Assembly: GCA_919902515.1 (NCBI GenBank) | Contig: CAKKRD010000010.1 | Span: 1-64,000 of the forward strand | Length of the DNA: 64,000 bases | DNA from: Nitrosomonadaceae bacterium | Lineage (GTDB): Bacteria > Pseudomonadota > Gammaproteobacteria > Burkholderiales > Nitrosomonadaceae | Direction: 5' to 3' | Shown: positions 1 to 10,146 of the stretch, piece after piece | How positions within the stretch are numbered: position 1 is the stretch's first letter | Layout of the letters: every line of letters starts with the position of its first letter | Translations under genes and position numbers: made by a program | The notes under the pieces: model-generated | What the model saw: only the letters and a program-made list of their open reading frames with translations | What the model was told of the DNA's origin: nothing | Databases searched by the model: none

Positions 1-80
1 GAATATTACCCTTCAATAAATTGATTTTCAATAACTATTTGTGGGGAAACCTCAGGGTCTGACCTTTTCACTCTGTTGTT

Positions 81-815
81 TTATTTAACATCGCGGGTAC
101 CTACCATTGAAGAAAAAAGCTGAAGAATTTCAACTTTTGTTCGTCCACCACTTATTACACGCAAAAAGTTGTCAAGCTTGAACACCACATACTTCGCTGA
201 GCGTGGGTTTAATAATATTCCTTCAGACCATTCTGCGCGATAATCTTCCACTGATGCAGCAAAACTGAGCAACCAATACATAACTACCTGTCGATAGTCT
301 GGGGCTGAAAAATTGCCACTACTACACTTTACCTCTATAAGGGTTGGGCCGATTTCAAAATCACCATGCCCTGACGAAATCCACTGAAAACCTGGTACGG
401 CAGGAGTTGCCCTAATTGGATGGTTACGTTCTGCGGCCAATTCCTTAATCATTGTTGAGATGTTTCTGCCGGTCATTTCGGCAACCTGTTTGTCAAGCTC
501 GGTAAGCTCACTCGGTACTTGCGCGTCGAAGTAACGTTTCTGCCGAGCGATAGCAACCCGTAAGCAATCATCCCAGTCAATATTATTTCCCGCTAGCAGT
601 TTTTCACCAACGGTGAAACCGAGTTCAAAGAGCATAGCTTTATTAAGCTTACTCTCCTGCACCATCTCAATAGGAATAGGTTCGCACAGCGATAGCTGTG
701 CTGTTCGGTTGAAATGTGCGACGACACTGGGCGTTAGCTGCGGAAATAATGAGTCGAAAACGCCTGGGATGTTGCGGGCGACTGTTCTGGGGTCATTCGC
801 CGGATTGCGCGTCAT
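81..815 (-). CDS. PD-(D/E)XK nuclease-like protein paired with the upstream reverse transcriptase
   Basis: Translation contains GHGDFEIGPTLIEVKCSSGNF...DYRQVVMYWLL, a GD-x(n)-(I)EVK...Q arrangement typical of PD-(D/E)XK nucleases. Start placed at ATG 815 rather than ORF start 866 because AGGAG lies 7 nt upstream (AGGAGTGGTGCG-ATG on the minus strand). Overlaps the RT gene end by 23 bp. Confidence 0.65.
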   Translation of the reverse strand: MTRNPANDPRTVARNIPGVFDSLFPQLTPSVVAHFNRTAQLSLCEPIPIEMVQESKLNKAMLFELGFTVGEKLLAGNNIDWDDCLRVAIARQKRYFDAQVPSELTELDKQVAEMTGRNISTMIKELAAERNHPIRATPAVPGFQWISSGHGDFEIGPTLIEVKCSSGNFSAPDYRQVVMYWLLSFAASVEDYRAEWSEGILLNPRSAKYVVFKLDNFLRVISGGRTKVEILQLFSSMVGTRDVK

Positions 816-2436
816 CGCACCACTCCTGATAAATCGAAGCATAACTAGTGTCACCTTGGCGCTCAATCCCGAGTCTCCATGATTGACCTAGGCTTGGTCT
901 AATCTGCCGTTTGAACCCATCACCCTGATCGCCAAAAGCGGATGCCGAAAGCCACACAATGCGCTGGCACTCGGGACTAAGTTCGTTCCATCTATTTCGA
1001 AGGAAGGTGAAAGCATCTCTGTCTTTCCACTGTCGCCAACAATCAATGCAAGACCTCCTGACTGTATCGGAACGAGTAGTACTGTAAATATTTTGGACGA
1101 AGGCCGATCTTTGAGTTGTTCGCGCGAACCTCAGCGTTCGAAGATAATGGAGAAGACCTGCTTCTGCCTGTAACAGGTGTGCCGAATGCTCCGGGATAAG
1201 ATCTAAAAGTTGATCGAGTTCTGCAAAGATACTGCTGTATTTTTCAGAAGAGCGAAGATTTGCAATTCCTCGCATGATGGTTGACCAAGATGCGCGGAAA
1301 GCGTGAAGGTTGCCTTGGCTGAGGAGCGTGGACGCTAGTTGAATGGCTACATTAGGCTCCTGTAGTTTTAGAGTTCGCCCTATCTGCGTCACTAAGAAGG
1401 TATCAGGAAGGGCTTTCTCAAGTTCACGGTTGAGAAGTCTATGGACTTGAAGGCTCTCGACGGTTTGTTTCAGTGACTCGTAATCTTCGACTGATGTATC
1501 TGAGTAAGGATCAAAGCGCAGGTCAATCTCTCTAAGTTTCCCAGCTTCGTCATCATTGCTGCCAAGTTGAGCCGTTACGTAGTCCGAGTAATGCTTCGAT
1601 GTAAGCATTACTGTCTTTGTCTTATTCAGCGTAAGTCCGTAATCGGCGAGTGTGTGGGAAAGAAAGGCAAGTGCCTTGTAGGCGTCAGCATGAGAATTCG
1701 CTATCAAAACATAGTCATCGACATACCTATGCCATCGAATTCTGGCTACTGTCATTCGATGATCAACTAAATTGAGGAATAGCTCAGCAAGAATTCGAGA
1801 GCACTGCCCCCCGACCGGGAGGCCAAATGACCTGCCAGATGAGAACTTGCTAAGGAGGGCATTCACCTGATTGCCAATACGTCCGTTGTCGGGAAACAGG
1901 TCGTCTATGAAGTTCTCAATATGGTGATGTGAAATGTGTTCGTAGAAACTTGAAATGTCGGTTTGAACAATGATCGTTTCGGCGCCTGATACCTTGGCAT
2001 CGGCAACAGTTTTTTCACGGAACGCTTTCCACGAAGATGATCTATCGAACAACTCGTTACCGCCGTTGAGCAGGAAGCGGTAAGAATGAACCTGACCATC
2101 ACGATTATTTTCTAGCGCTTCGGCAATTGCTACGCCGAGGCCGTTGAAGTAGATGTTCCAGAATGGATGAATCTTGGTTACAACGCGAAAGCCTGTCGGC
2201 CCTGTTGGCGCTAGAAGTCGTTCGCTGAAAATGCTGAGTTCGGATATTTTTCGTGAGCTATTTTGTTCACTATCGCTTTGCAATTGCTCGAAGAAAGCGA
2301 ACGCCACGCGTGCAAGCTCAATCTGCTTATGCGAAATAAACTGTGTGTCGATATCAAACGGAAGTGTGTCGTTGTCGCCATGTGCGCTGATGTCGGCAGA
2401 TGCTCGCAGGAAATGATCAAGTGTAACTTCGGGCAT
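793..2436 (-). CDS. Reverse transcriptase of the non-retroelement/defence (DRT/UG or Abi-like) kind with long C-terminal helical extension
   Basis: 547 aa; RT motifs QTDISSFYEHI, GLPVGGQCSRILAELFLNLVD, RWHRYVDDYVLIA, YGLTLNKTKT; about 250 aa C-terminal extension with no intron maturase/HNH signature. Confidence 0.85.
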   Translation of the reverse strand: MPEVTLDHFLRASADISAHGDNDTLPFDIDTQFISHKQIELARVAFAFFEQLQSDSEQNSSRKISELSIFSERLLAPTGPTGFRVVTKIHPFWNIYFNGLGVAIAEALENNRDGQVHSYRFLLNGGNELFDRSSSWKAFREKTVADAKVSGAETIIVQTDISSFYEHISHHHIENFIDDLFPDNGRIGNQVNALLSKFSSGRSFGLPVGGQCSRILAELFLNLVDHRMTVARIRWHRYVDDYVLIANSHADAYKALAFLSHTLADYGLTLNKTKTVMLTSKHYSDYVTAQLGSNDDEAGKLREIDLRFDPYSDTSVEDYESLKQTVESLQVHRLLNRELEKALPDTFLVTQIGRTLKLQEPNVAIQLASTLLSQGNLHAFRASWSTIMRGIANLRSSEKYSSIFAELDQLLDLIPEHSAHLLQAEAGLLHYLRTLRFARTTQRSAFVQNIYSTTRSDTVRRSCIDCWRQWKDRDAFTFLRNRWNELSPECQRIVWLSASAFGDQGDGFKRQIRPSLGQSWRLGIERQGDTSYASIYQEWCDDAQSGE

Positions 2437-2656
2437 TTTTTCCCTTTAGCTATAACATTTGGTTTGGTAATCAAAAGGGCCAGGGTCGGATTGAATACAG
2501 GATAGGGAATCCAACTGCACGCACCAAAGTGCCCTCGCCTTAAGTGCCGCTGGCAAACACCATGCTACGCTCATTTTTATCTTCCTATCCTGAGAAAAGC
2601 TGTAGTCTGCGGTGAGAATGAGTCTGAACTCCTGCCCGGCTGCGCCCGCTCCCCCG

Positions 2657-5600
2657 TCACTCGCCACTCTCCCATTCCCGCCACCCCTTTAGCAGCGGAA
2701 AATACAATCCCAATTTCACCGGCCGCTCGTCGATCCTGCGCATGAGTGCAGCGTAGCGGTCGAGCTGGGCGCGGTAGCGCTGCTGCTCGCGATCGAGGAA
2801 GCCTTCCACATCGGTGCCTTCATGACTGCTGGTTTTGTAGTCCACCACCCAGCGCTGGCCATCTGCATCACGGAAAGTGCGGTCGATCACCAGATTCATC
2901 TGCATGCCATCAATCAGCGCGGTCAGGCGCAGTTCATTCTGTGCATCCTGCTGCGGCCCGAGCAGCCACTGCCCGCGCGTATCGCTGAGCGCATGGGTGA
3001 GCGCCGTTATGACACGCTCGCTGGCCACCTCCATCTCGCCGTCACTGATGCCGCATGCGAGCAGATTGTGTTTGAACGTAGCGCGTAGACTGTTTACCCG
3101 CGCCGCATCCCAGCCTTGCATCTGGTCTGCGGCGATGCGCTGCAGCCAGCGGTGCACCACGCTGCCGGCATGACGCGCGGTTTCGCCCACCCATGAAAAT
3201 TCGATCTGGTCCTGCGCCTGCGTCATGCTCCGTGGTGGACTCCATTCCACCCGCGGCGGCGCGGCGGGCAATGTCCAGCCGGATGCAAGGCGGCGTAGCG
3301 ACTGGTCGACAGAGAATTCTTCTGTTGCGGCTTCTGCTCCCTCCGAAGCAAGCGGGGTATGCGCCAACATTGCCCGTGAGGCAGCCGCAGCGTAATCCGG
3401 TGCAACCACCGGCCAGAGCTTGCCCAGCAAGGATTTCCCGGCAGGCAATCTCGGCTCGATCACGCCATCGCGGTCGGGAACGAGACGGGTACTGCCCAGC
3501 AGGTGCAGGCGCTGCCTGGCACGTGTCGCCGCAACGTAGAGCAGGCGCTGGTCCTCAAAATACTCTTTATCGGCATCCAGCTTCTCCAGCCAGGCATAGA
3601 TGGGATCGCCGTCCGCACCGGTTTCCTGAATCGGTGCCAGCAACAAGTCAGTGCTGTCGTCTTCCCCGCCGCTGGCAAATGTTGCGCGCGGGCGTTCCAT
3701 CCACATGAACAGTTTCTTGTCGTTGCTGCGTGACAGACGACCGAGGCCGGGCACGATCACATGATCAAACTCGAGGCCCTTGGCTTTGTGAATGGTCATG
3801 ATCTGCAGCCTGTCGTCAGCCCCCAGATCGGGCAGCGCATAGAGTCGGGCCAGCCCCTGCTCGAACAGCGCCAGCTCAGGAATGCTACCCGCTTCCTCAT
3901 GCGCTTCCAGATAATCAAAATAGATTTCAGCATCTGCGAGATCGGTCACATCGCCGACACAAGCTGGACCGCCCAGCGCCAGCCATGCTGCTTCGACCAG
4001 CGTGCGCAGCGATGAACGGCAGCGGTTGCCAATGCAATCTCGCAACACTTCCTGTACGCGCTGCAGTCGCGCGCCACCATCGGCGGAAACTGCCCCCATA
4101 CGCGCGTCATCGTTGAGCAGTTCCCACACGGTGCGCTCGCTGCCGTCAAAGGCAGAGGCAGATTGCAATGCGGCCAGCGCATGCAGATCGGCGAGCGTGA
4201 GGCCGCACCACGGCGCGCGCAGAACTGCCAGCCACGCCAGGCGGTCAGCCGGATGCGCCAGCGCACGCGTCAGCGCCAGCAAATCCTGCACCACGGGCCG
4301 GTAGCCGAGGCCTTCGATCTCGATTGCGCGAAAACGCAATCCGGCTGCGTTGAGCCGCGGTACGATTTCGCGCAAGTGGCCACGGTTGCGCACCAGGATT
4401 GCGGTTGTGGCGGACGGATCATCGTGCTGCGCCTGCTTGATGATCTCCACCACTTTCGCCGCTTCGGTCACATGGTCATCATTGAAAAATGCGTGCACAT
4501 TGACTGCCGTGCCGGAAAGTATTGCGTGCGTGGCGACGGATGATGTGTATGGCACCGCACCGGCAGCGATATTTTCCTGTGCCGGCATCACCTGCGCGAA
4601 AGTGGCATTGACCCAGTCGACAATGCCGCGCTGCGAACGGAAATTGGCGCACAGCGCAACCGGCTGCAGCGCGAGGTTGCCGATCCCCGCCGCACGCGCA
4701 CGCAGGAACAATCCAACCTCGGCTTCACGGAAACGGTAGATGGACTGCATCGGGTCGCCGACCACGAACAGGCTACGGCCGTCTCCCGGCTCCCAGCCGG
4801 CAATAAGCTTTGCCACCAGCTCATACTGGCTGATCGAGGTATCCTGAAACTCATCGATCAGCAAATGCCGGATGCGATAATCGAGCGCCAGCGCGAGATC
4901 GGTCGGCGCATCCGGCTCACCCAGCGCGAGCAGCGCGGCCTGCGCGACTTCGGTGAAATCCACTTGGCCGCGTACCTGGAACACGAGCTTGAGCTGACCG
5001 ACGGCGTGCGGCAGCAAGCGGGTGATCGCACCGAGCACCGCCCATTGCATGTCGGTGTAAGCAGACGGCGGCAGGCGGCGCAGGTCATGCAGCGTCTGGC
5101 GCAGCGCATCGTTTTCCTTGAGTACCGCGATCAATGCAAGTGCACGTTCTTTCCATGATTTGGAAATTTCTTTCTCGGCCTTGTTGCTGCCCGGCGGAAA
5201 ACCATTCTTGACATCGTGCTGTCTGCGCCAGTTACCCTCCTTGGTCAGCAGCAAGTCGGCAATACCGCACCAGCGTACGACATCATCATCTGCGCTGCCC
5301 GGCAACGCAGCAAGTTCGTCACACACGCAAAGTGGAGAACTCCTACCGGCAGCAGCCAGGTTGGTGGCGGCATAGCGTGCAAGTTCAATCAACTCGCCTT
5401 GCGCCGGAATGGGATAGATGCCGCACACGCGTTCTAGTGCTTCGCGCCGCGCATTTTTCAGTGCTGCTTCCAGCTCGTCACGGTCTCTGCCGTGGATATG
5501 CCGCAGCCAGTGGTCACGCCGCGCCAGCATGTCGGCCAGCAGCGTTTCGATGCGGGCCACGTCGTTGTCGAGATGCTCGAGCAAGCGCTCGACATCCTGC

Positions 5601-6103
5601 GCCACTGCATCGTCACCTTCAACCAGCTCGATGGTCGCGCGCGCCGCTTCCAGATAGAGTTCGGATGCATCCTCGACACTCTCCGGTTGCGCACCAAACT
5701 TTGATAGCAACGGCATCTGGTGTGTAAGGGCAGCACATAACGAATCGATAGTCTGGATGCGCAGCCGCGCCGGATTCGCCACAATCTGCCAGCCTGCTGC
5801 AGCGTCGCGCTGCAAAGCCGCATGCGCCAGTTCGCGGGTCAGTTGTTCGTGCTCGGTTGCAGGAGTTTTGCCGCCCGGTGCCAGCGCTGCCAGTACCCGT
5901 TCGCGCATCTCCGCCGCAGCCTTGCGGGTAAACGTAATCGCGATGATTTCTTCCGGCGCATCGACACACGCCAGCAGTCTCAGATAACGCTGGATCAGCA
6001 GCCCGGTTTTGCCCGACCCGGCCGGTGCCTGCACGATGAACGACTGCGCCGGATCAATTGCACGGCGGCGCTCGGCGGAATCCGGAATGGGCGTAGCACT
6101 CAT
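2657..6103 (-). CDS. UvrD/AddA-like DNA helicase/exonuclease
   Basis: FIVQAPAGSGKTGLLIQRYL Walker A, AITFTRKAAAEMRERV, LIDEFQDTSISQYEL, C-terminal WVVDYKTSSHEG nuclease motif; start at ATG 6103 overlaps the AddB-like stop by 4 bp. Confidence 0.85.
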   Translation of the reverse strand: MSATPIPDSAERRRAIDPAQSFIVQAPAGSGKTGLLIQRYLRLLACVDAPEEIIAITFTRKAAAEMRERVLAALAPGGKTPATEHEQLTRELAHAALQRDAAAGWQIVANPARLRIQTIDSLCAALTHQMPLLSKFGAQPESVEDASELYLEAARATIELVEGDDAVAQDVERLLEHLDNDVARIETLLADMLARRDHWLRHIHGRDRDELEAALKNARREALERVCGIYPIPAQGELIELARYAATNLAAAGRSSPLCVCDELAALPGSADDDVVRWCGIADLLLTKEGNWRRQHDVKNGFPPGSNKAEKEISKSWKERALALIAVLKENDALRQTLHDLRRLPPSAYTDMQWAVLGAITRLLPHAVGQLKLVFQVRGQVDFTEVAQAALLALGEPDAPTDLALALDYRIRHLLIDEFQDTSISQYELVAKLIAGWEPGDGRSLFVVGDPMQSIYRFREAEVGLFLRARAAGIGNLALQPVALCANFRSQRGIVDWVNATFAQVMPAQENIAAGAVPYTSSVATHAILSGTAVNVHAFFNDDHVTEAAKVVEIIKQAQHDDPSATTAILVRNRGHLREIVPRLNAAGLRFRAIEIEGLGYRPVVQDLLALTRALAHPADRLAWLAVLRAPWCGLTLADLHALAALQSASAFDGSERTVWELLNDDARMGAVSADGGARLQRVQEVLRDCIGNRCRSSLRTLVEAAWLALGGPACVGDVTDLADAEIYFDYLEAHEEAGSIPELALFEQGLARLYALPDLGADDRLQIMTIHKAKGLEFDHVIVPGLGRLSRSNDKKLFMWMERPRATFASGGEDDSTDLLLAPIQETGADGDPIYAWLEKLDADKEYFEDQRLLYVAATRARQRLHLLGSTRLVPDRDGVIEPRLPAGKSLLGKLWPVVAPDYAAAASRAMLAHTPLASEGAEAATEEFSVDQSLRRLASGWTLPAAPPRVEWSPPRSMTQAQDQIEFSWVGETARHAGSVVHRWLQRIAADQMQGWDAARVNSLRATFKHNLLACGISDGEMEVASERVITALTHALSDTRGQWLLGPQQDAQNELRLTALIDGMQMNLVIDRTFRDADGQRWVVDYKTSSHEGTDVEGFLDREQQRYRAQLDRYAALMRRIDERPVKLGLYFPLLKGWREWESGE

Positions 6104-8871
6104 TCCCCCTCCTCCTGCTGGGAAAACGCGCTCTCGCTGCGCTCGTAGATACGGCAGAACGGCTGCACATCGCAATTGCGGCAGGTAAACGGATATTTTT
6201 TGGGGTCGACCTGAGCATCGCCGCTGCGGAAGCTTATGGCAAGGCGGGTGAGATCGGTGCGCCAGGCGGCAACCAGTTCCTCCCACGAACCATGCCGCTC
6301 ACGCTGGCGCGATTCGGAGAAAGCTTTCACCCCAGGTAACAGATCGTTGTCGCGCGCCAGTGCGGTGAATTGCATGGCGCCCAACCTGACCTGGGCAAAG
6401 GCAACCGCTGCGGCATCCAGCTCGGCAGTGACCAGATACAGCGGCAGTTGCGGCTCGTCCGGGCGCTCGCCGAGCATGGCGCCAACCAACGGTGCGCGGG
6501 TCTTGTAATCGATGACGATGCGGCGCCCGTCGGTAAGTTCGTCAACGCGGTCGAGACGGGTGGTCAACGCAAGTCCGCCGATTTCGATACTGCGTTTGTC
6601 TTCGCAGGCGATGACTGTGAAATCGCCGCGCTCTTTGTCTGCATCAAGCCATTCGCGTGCCAGCCGCACCAGACGCCGTTGTTCGATTTCCGCGAAGCGT
6701 CCCGCGAGTGTCGTCGGCCGGTCTTTGCGGATGTGCACAATCGCCTCTGCGGCAGCCTGCCTCAGCATTGCTTCGAGATCATCGCTGCTGATCGCAGCGA
6801 GCGCACGGCTGCTCTTGAGTTTTTTCCACGCCTGTGCGAGCACACGATGCACCAGCGTGCCGCGCTCCCGCGCATCCAGTCCGGTATGCGGGGCCTGCAA
6901 GCTCTGCGCACCGAGCCGGTGCAGCGCCAGCGCACGGAACGGACAGGCTGCATGATCTTTTATCACCGCTGTGCCGCCGCTGATGGCGTTTATCGCTTGA
7001 TCGACCGCAGGCGCTTTATTATCCTCGCTGTGTTCAAGCTGACCGGCGTTGTGGATCAGATCGCGGTGGTTCGCATAAGCGGCTGGTATCGATGTGAGTG
7101 CAGGCTCACTCTCGGCAATGTGCGTGATCAGCGGACTGGGCATGAGTTCCTGGCCGCCGCGGTCAGCGCTGTGCCGTGGATGACTCAGAATGACTTCATC
7201 CGCGCTGCATAGCCAGTCAGCGGTGAGCCGGCGCGCCAGTTCAAGTGATTCAGCGGCAGAACCCTGCGGCAGCTTTGCCGCGCGTTGCAGCTCGATCGGC
7301 AGGAACGGATTCGGGCGCGGTGGCTGCGGCCATACTTCATCGGACAACCCCATTACCCACAGGTGATCGAACTCCATGCCCGCAGCCTCGAACACACCGA
7401 GAATCTGGATGGGAACATCCGCTGTCTCGGGCTGGAACAAGGTTTCCGCCGCCATGCGGCGCAGGCGCGACAGCCCTTCGCTGTAGCCGGTACGCGCTAT
7501 GACGCTGTCAAGTGCGGCGAAGTCGGCGACAACTTCGTGCCATTTTTTCAGGGTCTGGTATTCGGTCGAATCGAGGCTGCGCTCGCCGGGAAAGCCGACA
7601 ATCTGCAGTGCTGCGGAAATGGCTTTGGCCAGCGCTGAGGGCGCCTGTGCGCCGAACAGATTTGCCTTGCGGAATTCAGCGAGCGCGGACAGGCGCTGCA
7701 CGAGCATCGGGCAGCTCATCCCATCGCGCTCAATCAGCGTAAGCAATCGGTCGAGCGTCAGCACCGGTTCGGCACGCTTGCGCAGCTGGGCGTCGAGTCG
7801 TGCGCGGCCGGTCATTTCAGTCTCGCCGCCCGCAATAAACGGCGAGCGCAGCAAGCGGCTCGCACGTTCAAACTCAATCTCCCGTCCGGCCAGTTCGAGT
7901 AGCAGGAATGCGGCGCTGACCAGCGGATATGAGGTCAACGCCATGCCGAGCGAGGTGTTAAACGGCAATGCGCGTTGTGCAGCATCCGGCAACACACACT
8001 GCACGTCCGGTTCCATCACCGCACTGAAAATGCGCATGATCGCACTGCGCCGCCTGGCGAGATCCGGCACAACAATGCCGATACGCGCCGCAGCGTCAGT
8101 CTCGATCCGCGCTCGCGCCCATATTGCCGCATGCTGAATCTCATCGCGGCTGTCGGCGCCTGCGACGCGCTGTACAGTGCCATGATGCCGCCGCAGTTGC
8201 GACTGCGATTGTGCCAGCAGCACTTCGCAACCAGCCGCCTCGAGTTTGCTCAGCAATGCTGCCTGCTGCGGCGTGACAATGTCGAAACCATAGCAGATCA
8301 GGCGCTGCGGTTTTTTTACCGCTGCGTGCTGCCACAATCCGGCTACCAGATCACACAGACGCGCGCTGTCGGTTTGCTGTTTGCGCCCGGTAGCGCGTGC
8401 GTAATGCTGTGACCAATCCTGGAATGCCTTGCTGTCTTCGTTCAGCGGAAAACTTCTGAGCTGCGGAAGAAGCTGCCATGCATGCGCGAACTGCCACGCC
8501 TCGCGCGCAAGCCGTGCAGTTTCCGCAACCGCAAGCAAAGCCGTATCCGCACGACGAATGGCCTCCTCCCACAATGCCTGTTCCTGCGCAGTGGTAAGCA
8601 GAATGGGCAGTCCGGTTGCCTGTCCGGAGTAAAGCACGTCCTCGTAAGCACGTTCGATAAATGCGGGGAATGGCAGGATATCAGCCGTATCCCAGAGACT
8701 GAGTCCCTGAGCGGCCTGGGCAGCATCGAACTCGCGTTTAAGCGCCAGCGCGAGCCGCCGGTTAGGGGTAACGACCGTGCCACCGGCTTTCAGCCCGGCG
8801 GCAAGATGTGCGAAAACATCAGTGGGGGTGAGTTGCGGAAATTTCAGGGTGATGGACATGCGGCGGGACAA
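6100..8871 (-). CDS. AddB-like PD-(D/E)XK nuclease-family protein (probable DNA repair protein)
   Basis: C-terminal IVIDYKTRAPL nuclease motif, Cys set CPFRA...CRNCDVQPFC expected for an AddB-type Fe-S site; coupled to the AddA-like gene. Start may be at 8859 (MSITLKF). Confidence 0.8.
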   Translation of the reverse strand: MSRRMSITLKFPQLTPTDVFAHLAAGLKAGGTVVTPNRRLALALKREFDAAQAAQGLSLWDTADILPFPAFIERAYEDVLYSGQATGLPILLTTAQEQALWEEAIRRADTALLAVAETARLAREAWQFAHAWQLLPQLRSFPLNEDSKAFQDWSQHYARATGRKQQTDSARLCDLVAGLWQHAAVKKPQRLICYGFDIVTPQQAALLSKLEAAGCEVLLAQSQSQLRRHHGTVQRVAGADSRDEIQHAAIWARARIETDAAARIGIVVPDLARRRSAIMRIFSAVMEPDVQCVLPDAAQRALPFNTSLGMALTSYPLVSAAFLLLELAGREIEFERASRLLRSPFIAGGETEMTGRARLDAQLRKRAEPVLTLDRLLTLIERDGMSCPMLVQRLSALAEFRKANLFGAQAPSALAKAISAALQIVGFPGERSLDSTEYQTLKKWHEVVADFAALDSVIARTGYSEGLSRLRRMAAETLFQPETADVPIQILGVFEAAGMEFDHLWVMGLSDEVWPQPPRPNPFLPIELQRAAKLPQGSAAESLELARRLTADWLCSADEVILSHPRHSADRGGQELMPSPLITHIAESEPALTSIPAAYANHRDLIHNAGQLEHSEDNKAPAVDQAINAISGGTAVIKDHAACPFRALALHRLGAQSLQAPHTGLDARERGTLVHRVLAQAWKKLKSSRALAAISSDDLEAMLRQAAAEAIVHIRKDRPTTLAGRFAEIEQRRLVRLAREWLDADKERGDFTVIACEDKRSIEIGGLALTTRLDRVDELTDGRRIVIDYKTRAPLVGAMLGERPDEPQLPLYLVTAELDAAAVAFAQVRLGAMQFTALARDNDLLPGVKAFSESRQRERHGSWEELVAAWRTDLTRLAISFRSGDAQVDPKKYPFTCRNCDVQPFCRIYERSESAFSQQEEGE

Positions 8872-8888
8872 GCTACCGCTACGCCGGA

Positions 8889-9212
8889 TCAGCGTTCCAG
8901 CTTATCCAGCTTATCTGTCACTTTTGCCCATTCATCAGCATCGGGCGGAGCATCTTTCTTCTCGATGATGGGTCCCCAGACTTTTGACAATTCGGCATTG
9001 AGCGAGATGAAATTCTGCTGATTATCCGGCACGTCATCCTCGGCAAAAATCGCTTCTACCGGGCACTCAGCCACACACAGGGTGCAATCGATGCATTCGT
9101 CCGGATCGATCACCAGAAAATTAGGGCCTTCACGGAAGCAGTCCACTGGACATACATCTACGCAATCGGTGTATTTGCACTTGATACAGTTTTCAGTTAC
9201 TACGTAAGTCAT
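8889..9212 (-). CDS. fdxA: Ferredoxin, 7Fe-8S type (FdxA-like)
   Basis: [26 protein letters not shown]...[16 protein letters not shown] motif. Confidence 0.92.
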   Translation of the reverse strand: MTYVVTENCIKCKYTDCVDVCPVDCFREGPNFLVIDPDECIDCTLCVAECPVEAIFAEDDVPDNQQNFISLNAELSKVWGPIIEKKDAPPDADEWAKVTDKLDKLER

Positions 9213-9309
9213 GGCGGTTCTTCCTTGCGGGGTTCTTTGAGAATCCGTAATTTTACCAGAAATTTTACGGGCATCACTACAACCGTATAGCCAATAATCG
9301 CACGGCCTG

Positions 9310-10143
9310 TTAAACGATGCCCGCAGTCAGTATCACTTTAACAACCATGCCCAGCGCCACACAGAGCGCGAGAACAGCAAAGCTCTGCTGCAACTTTGGA
9401 CCCGCAAAACGCTTGGCAAACATCCCGCCTGCCACCATTCCGGCGATTGCGCCAGCGGAAAATGGAAGTCCGATTGACCAGTCCATTCCGCCTATCAAAA
9501 CGGCTGAAGCGACACCGGTTGCGGAAATAAGTGCGATCACTGCAAGCGATGTTGCAAGTATGGATTGCATCTGCAGATTGGTGGCTTTCCTGAGTGCGGG
9601 TACCACGACAAAACCACCGCCCACCCCCAGCAGGCCCGACAAAGATCCCGCAACAGCACCTGAAATTGCCAGCGCCCTGGCACAAGGCTCGGTCCAGATC
9701 AGACGGCCGATGACCGTATCAAGCTGGCAGGGCACAGCGGCAGGGCGTAACTCCTCAGCCTTGGCCGCCGCCGCCTTGCTCTGGCGCAGCATGTGAACCG
9801 CAACGTACGCCAATACGATGGCAAACAACAGGGTCAGAGGCGCGTTGGGTAATTTGTGCGCTGCCCAGATGCCAATGGGTGCAGTCAGGACACCGCTAAC
9901 AGCGATCAATCCGGCCGCCCGGTATCTCACTTTTCCCAGCTTCAGCGCCAGCATGGCTCCAATGGCAGCCGACAAGCTCACAGCAAGCAGCGCAATAGGG
10001 GCTGCCTCGGCAACAGCAAGATGCAAACCAAAGATGAGCAGGGGGACCGCAATGATGGCGCCGCCTGCGCCAGTAAGCGCGAGAATTATGCCCACAAGAG
10101 AACCTAGCAGTGCACTGGTTATCTGGATTGCTTGCTGCTCCAT
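9310..10143 (-). CDS. TauE/SafE family sulfite exporter-like permease
   Basis: Duplicated GxGGxxxVPxL motifs ([29 protein letters not shown]), polytopic. Confidence 0.88.
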   Translation of the reverse strand: MEQQAIQITSALLGSLVGIILALTGAGGAIIAVPLLIFGLHLAVAEAAPIALLAVSLSAAIGAMLALKLGKVRYRAAGLIAVSGVLTAPIGIWAAHKLPNAPLTLLFAIVLAYVAVHMLRQSKAAAAKAEELRPAAVPCQLDTVIGRLIWTEPCARALAISGAVAGSLSGLLGVGGGFVVVPALRKATNLQMQSILATSLAVIALISATGVASAVLIGGMDWSIGLPFSAGAIAGMVAGGMFAKRFAGPKLQQSFAVLALCVALGMVVKVILTAGIV

Positions 10144-10146
10144 GAC

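Noticed and set aside
2446-2667. 73-aa minus-strand ORF overlapping the AddA-like stop
   Set aside because: No motif; ends inside the region just upstream of the RT gene; probably spurious.
5332-5727. Many overlapping long ORFs on the strand opposite to the AddA/AddB-like, glg and pil genes
   Set aside because: GC-rich shadow ORFs with Arg/Ser/Ala-rich translations and no motifs; the opposite frame encodes clear proteins.
2657-8871. AddA/AddB-like pair as part of a defence island with the RT
   Set aside because: Housekeeping-type recombination helicase/nuclease pair next to ferredoxin; more likely core DNA repair, so not counted as part of the RT module.
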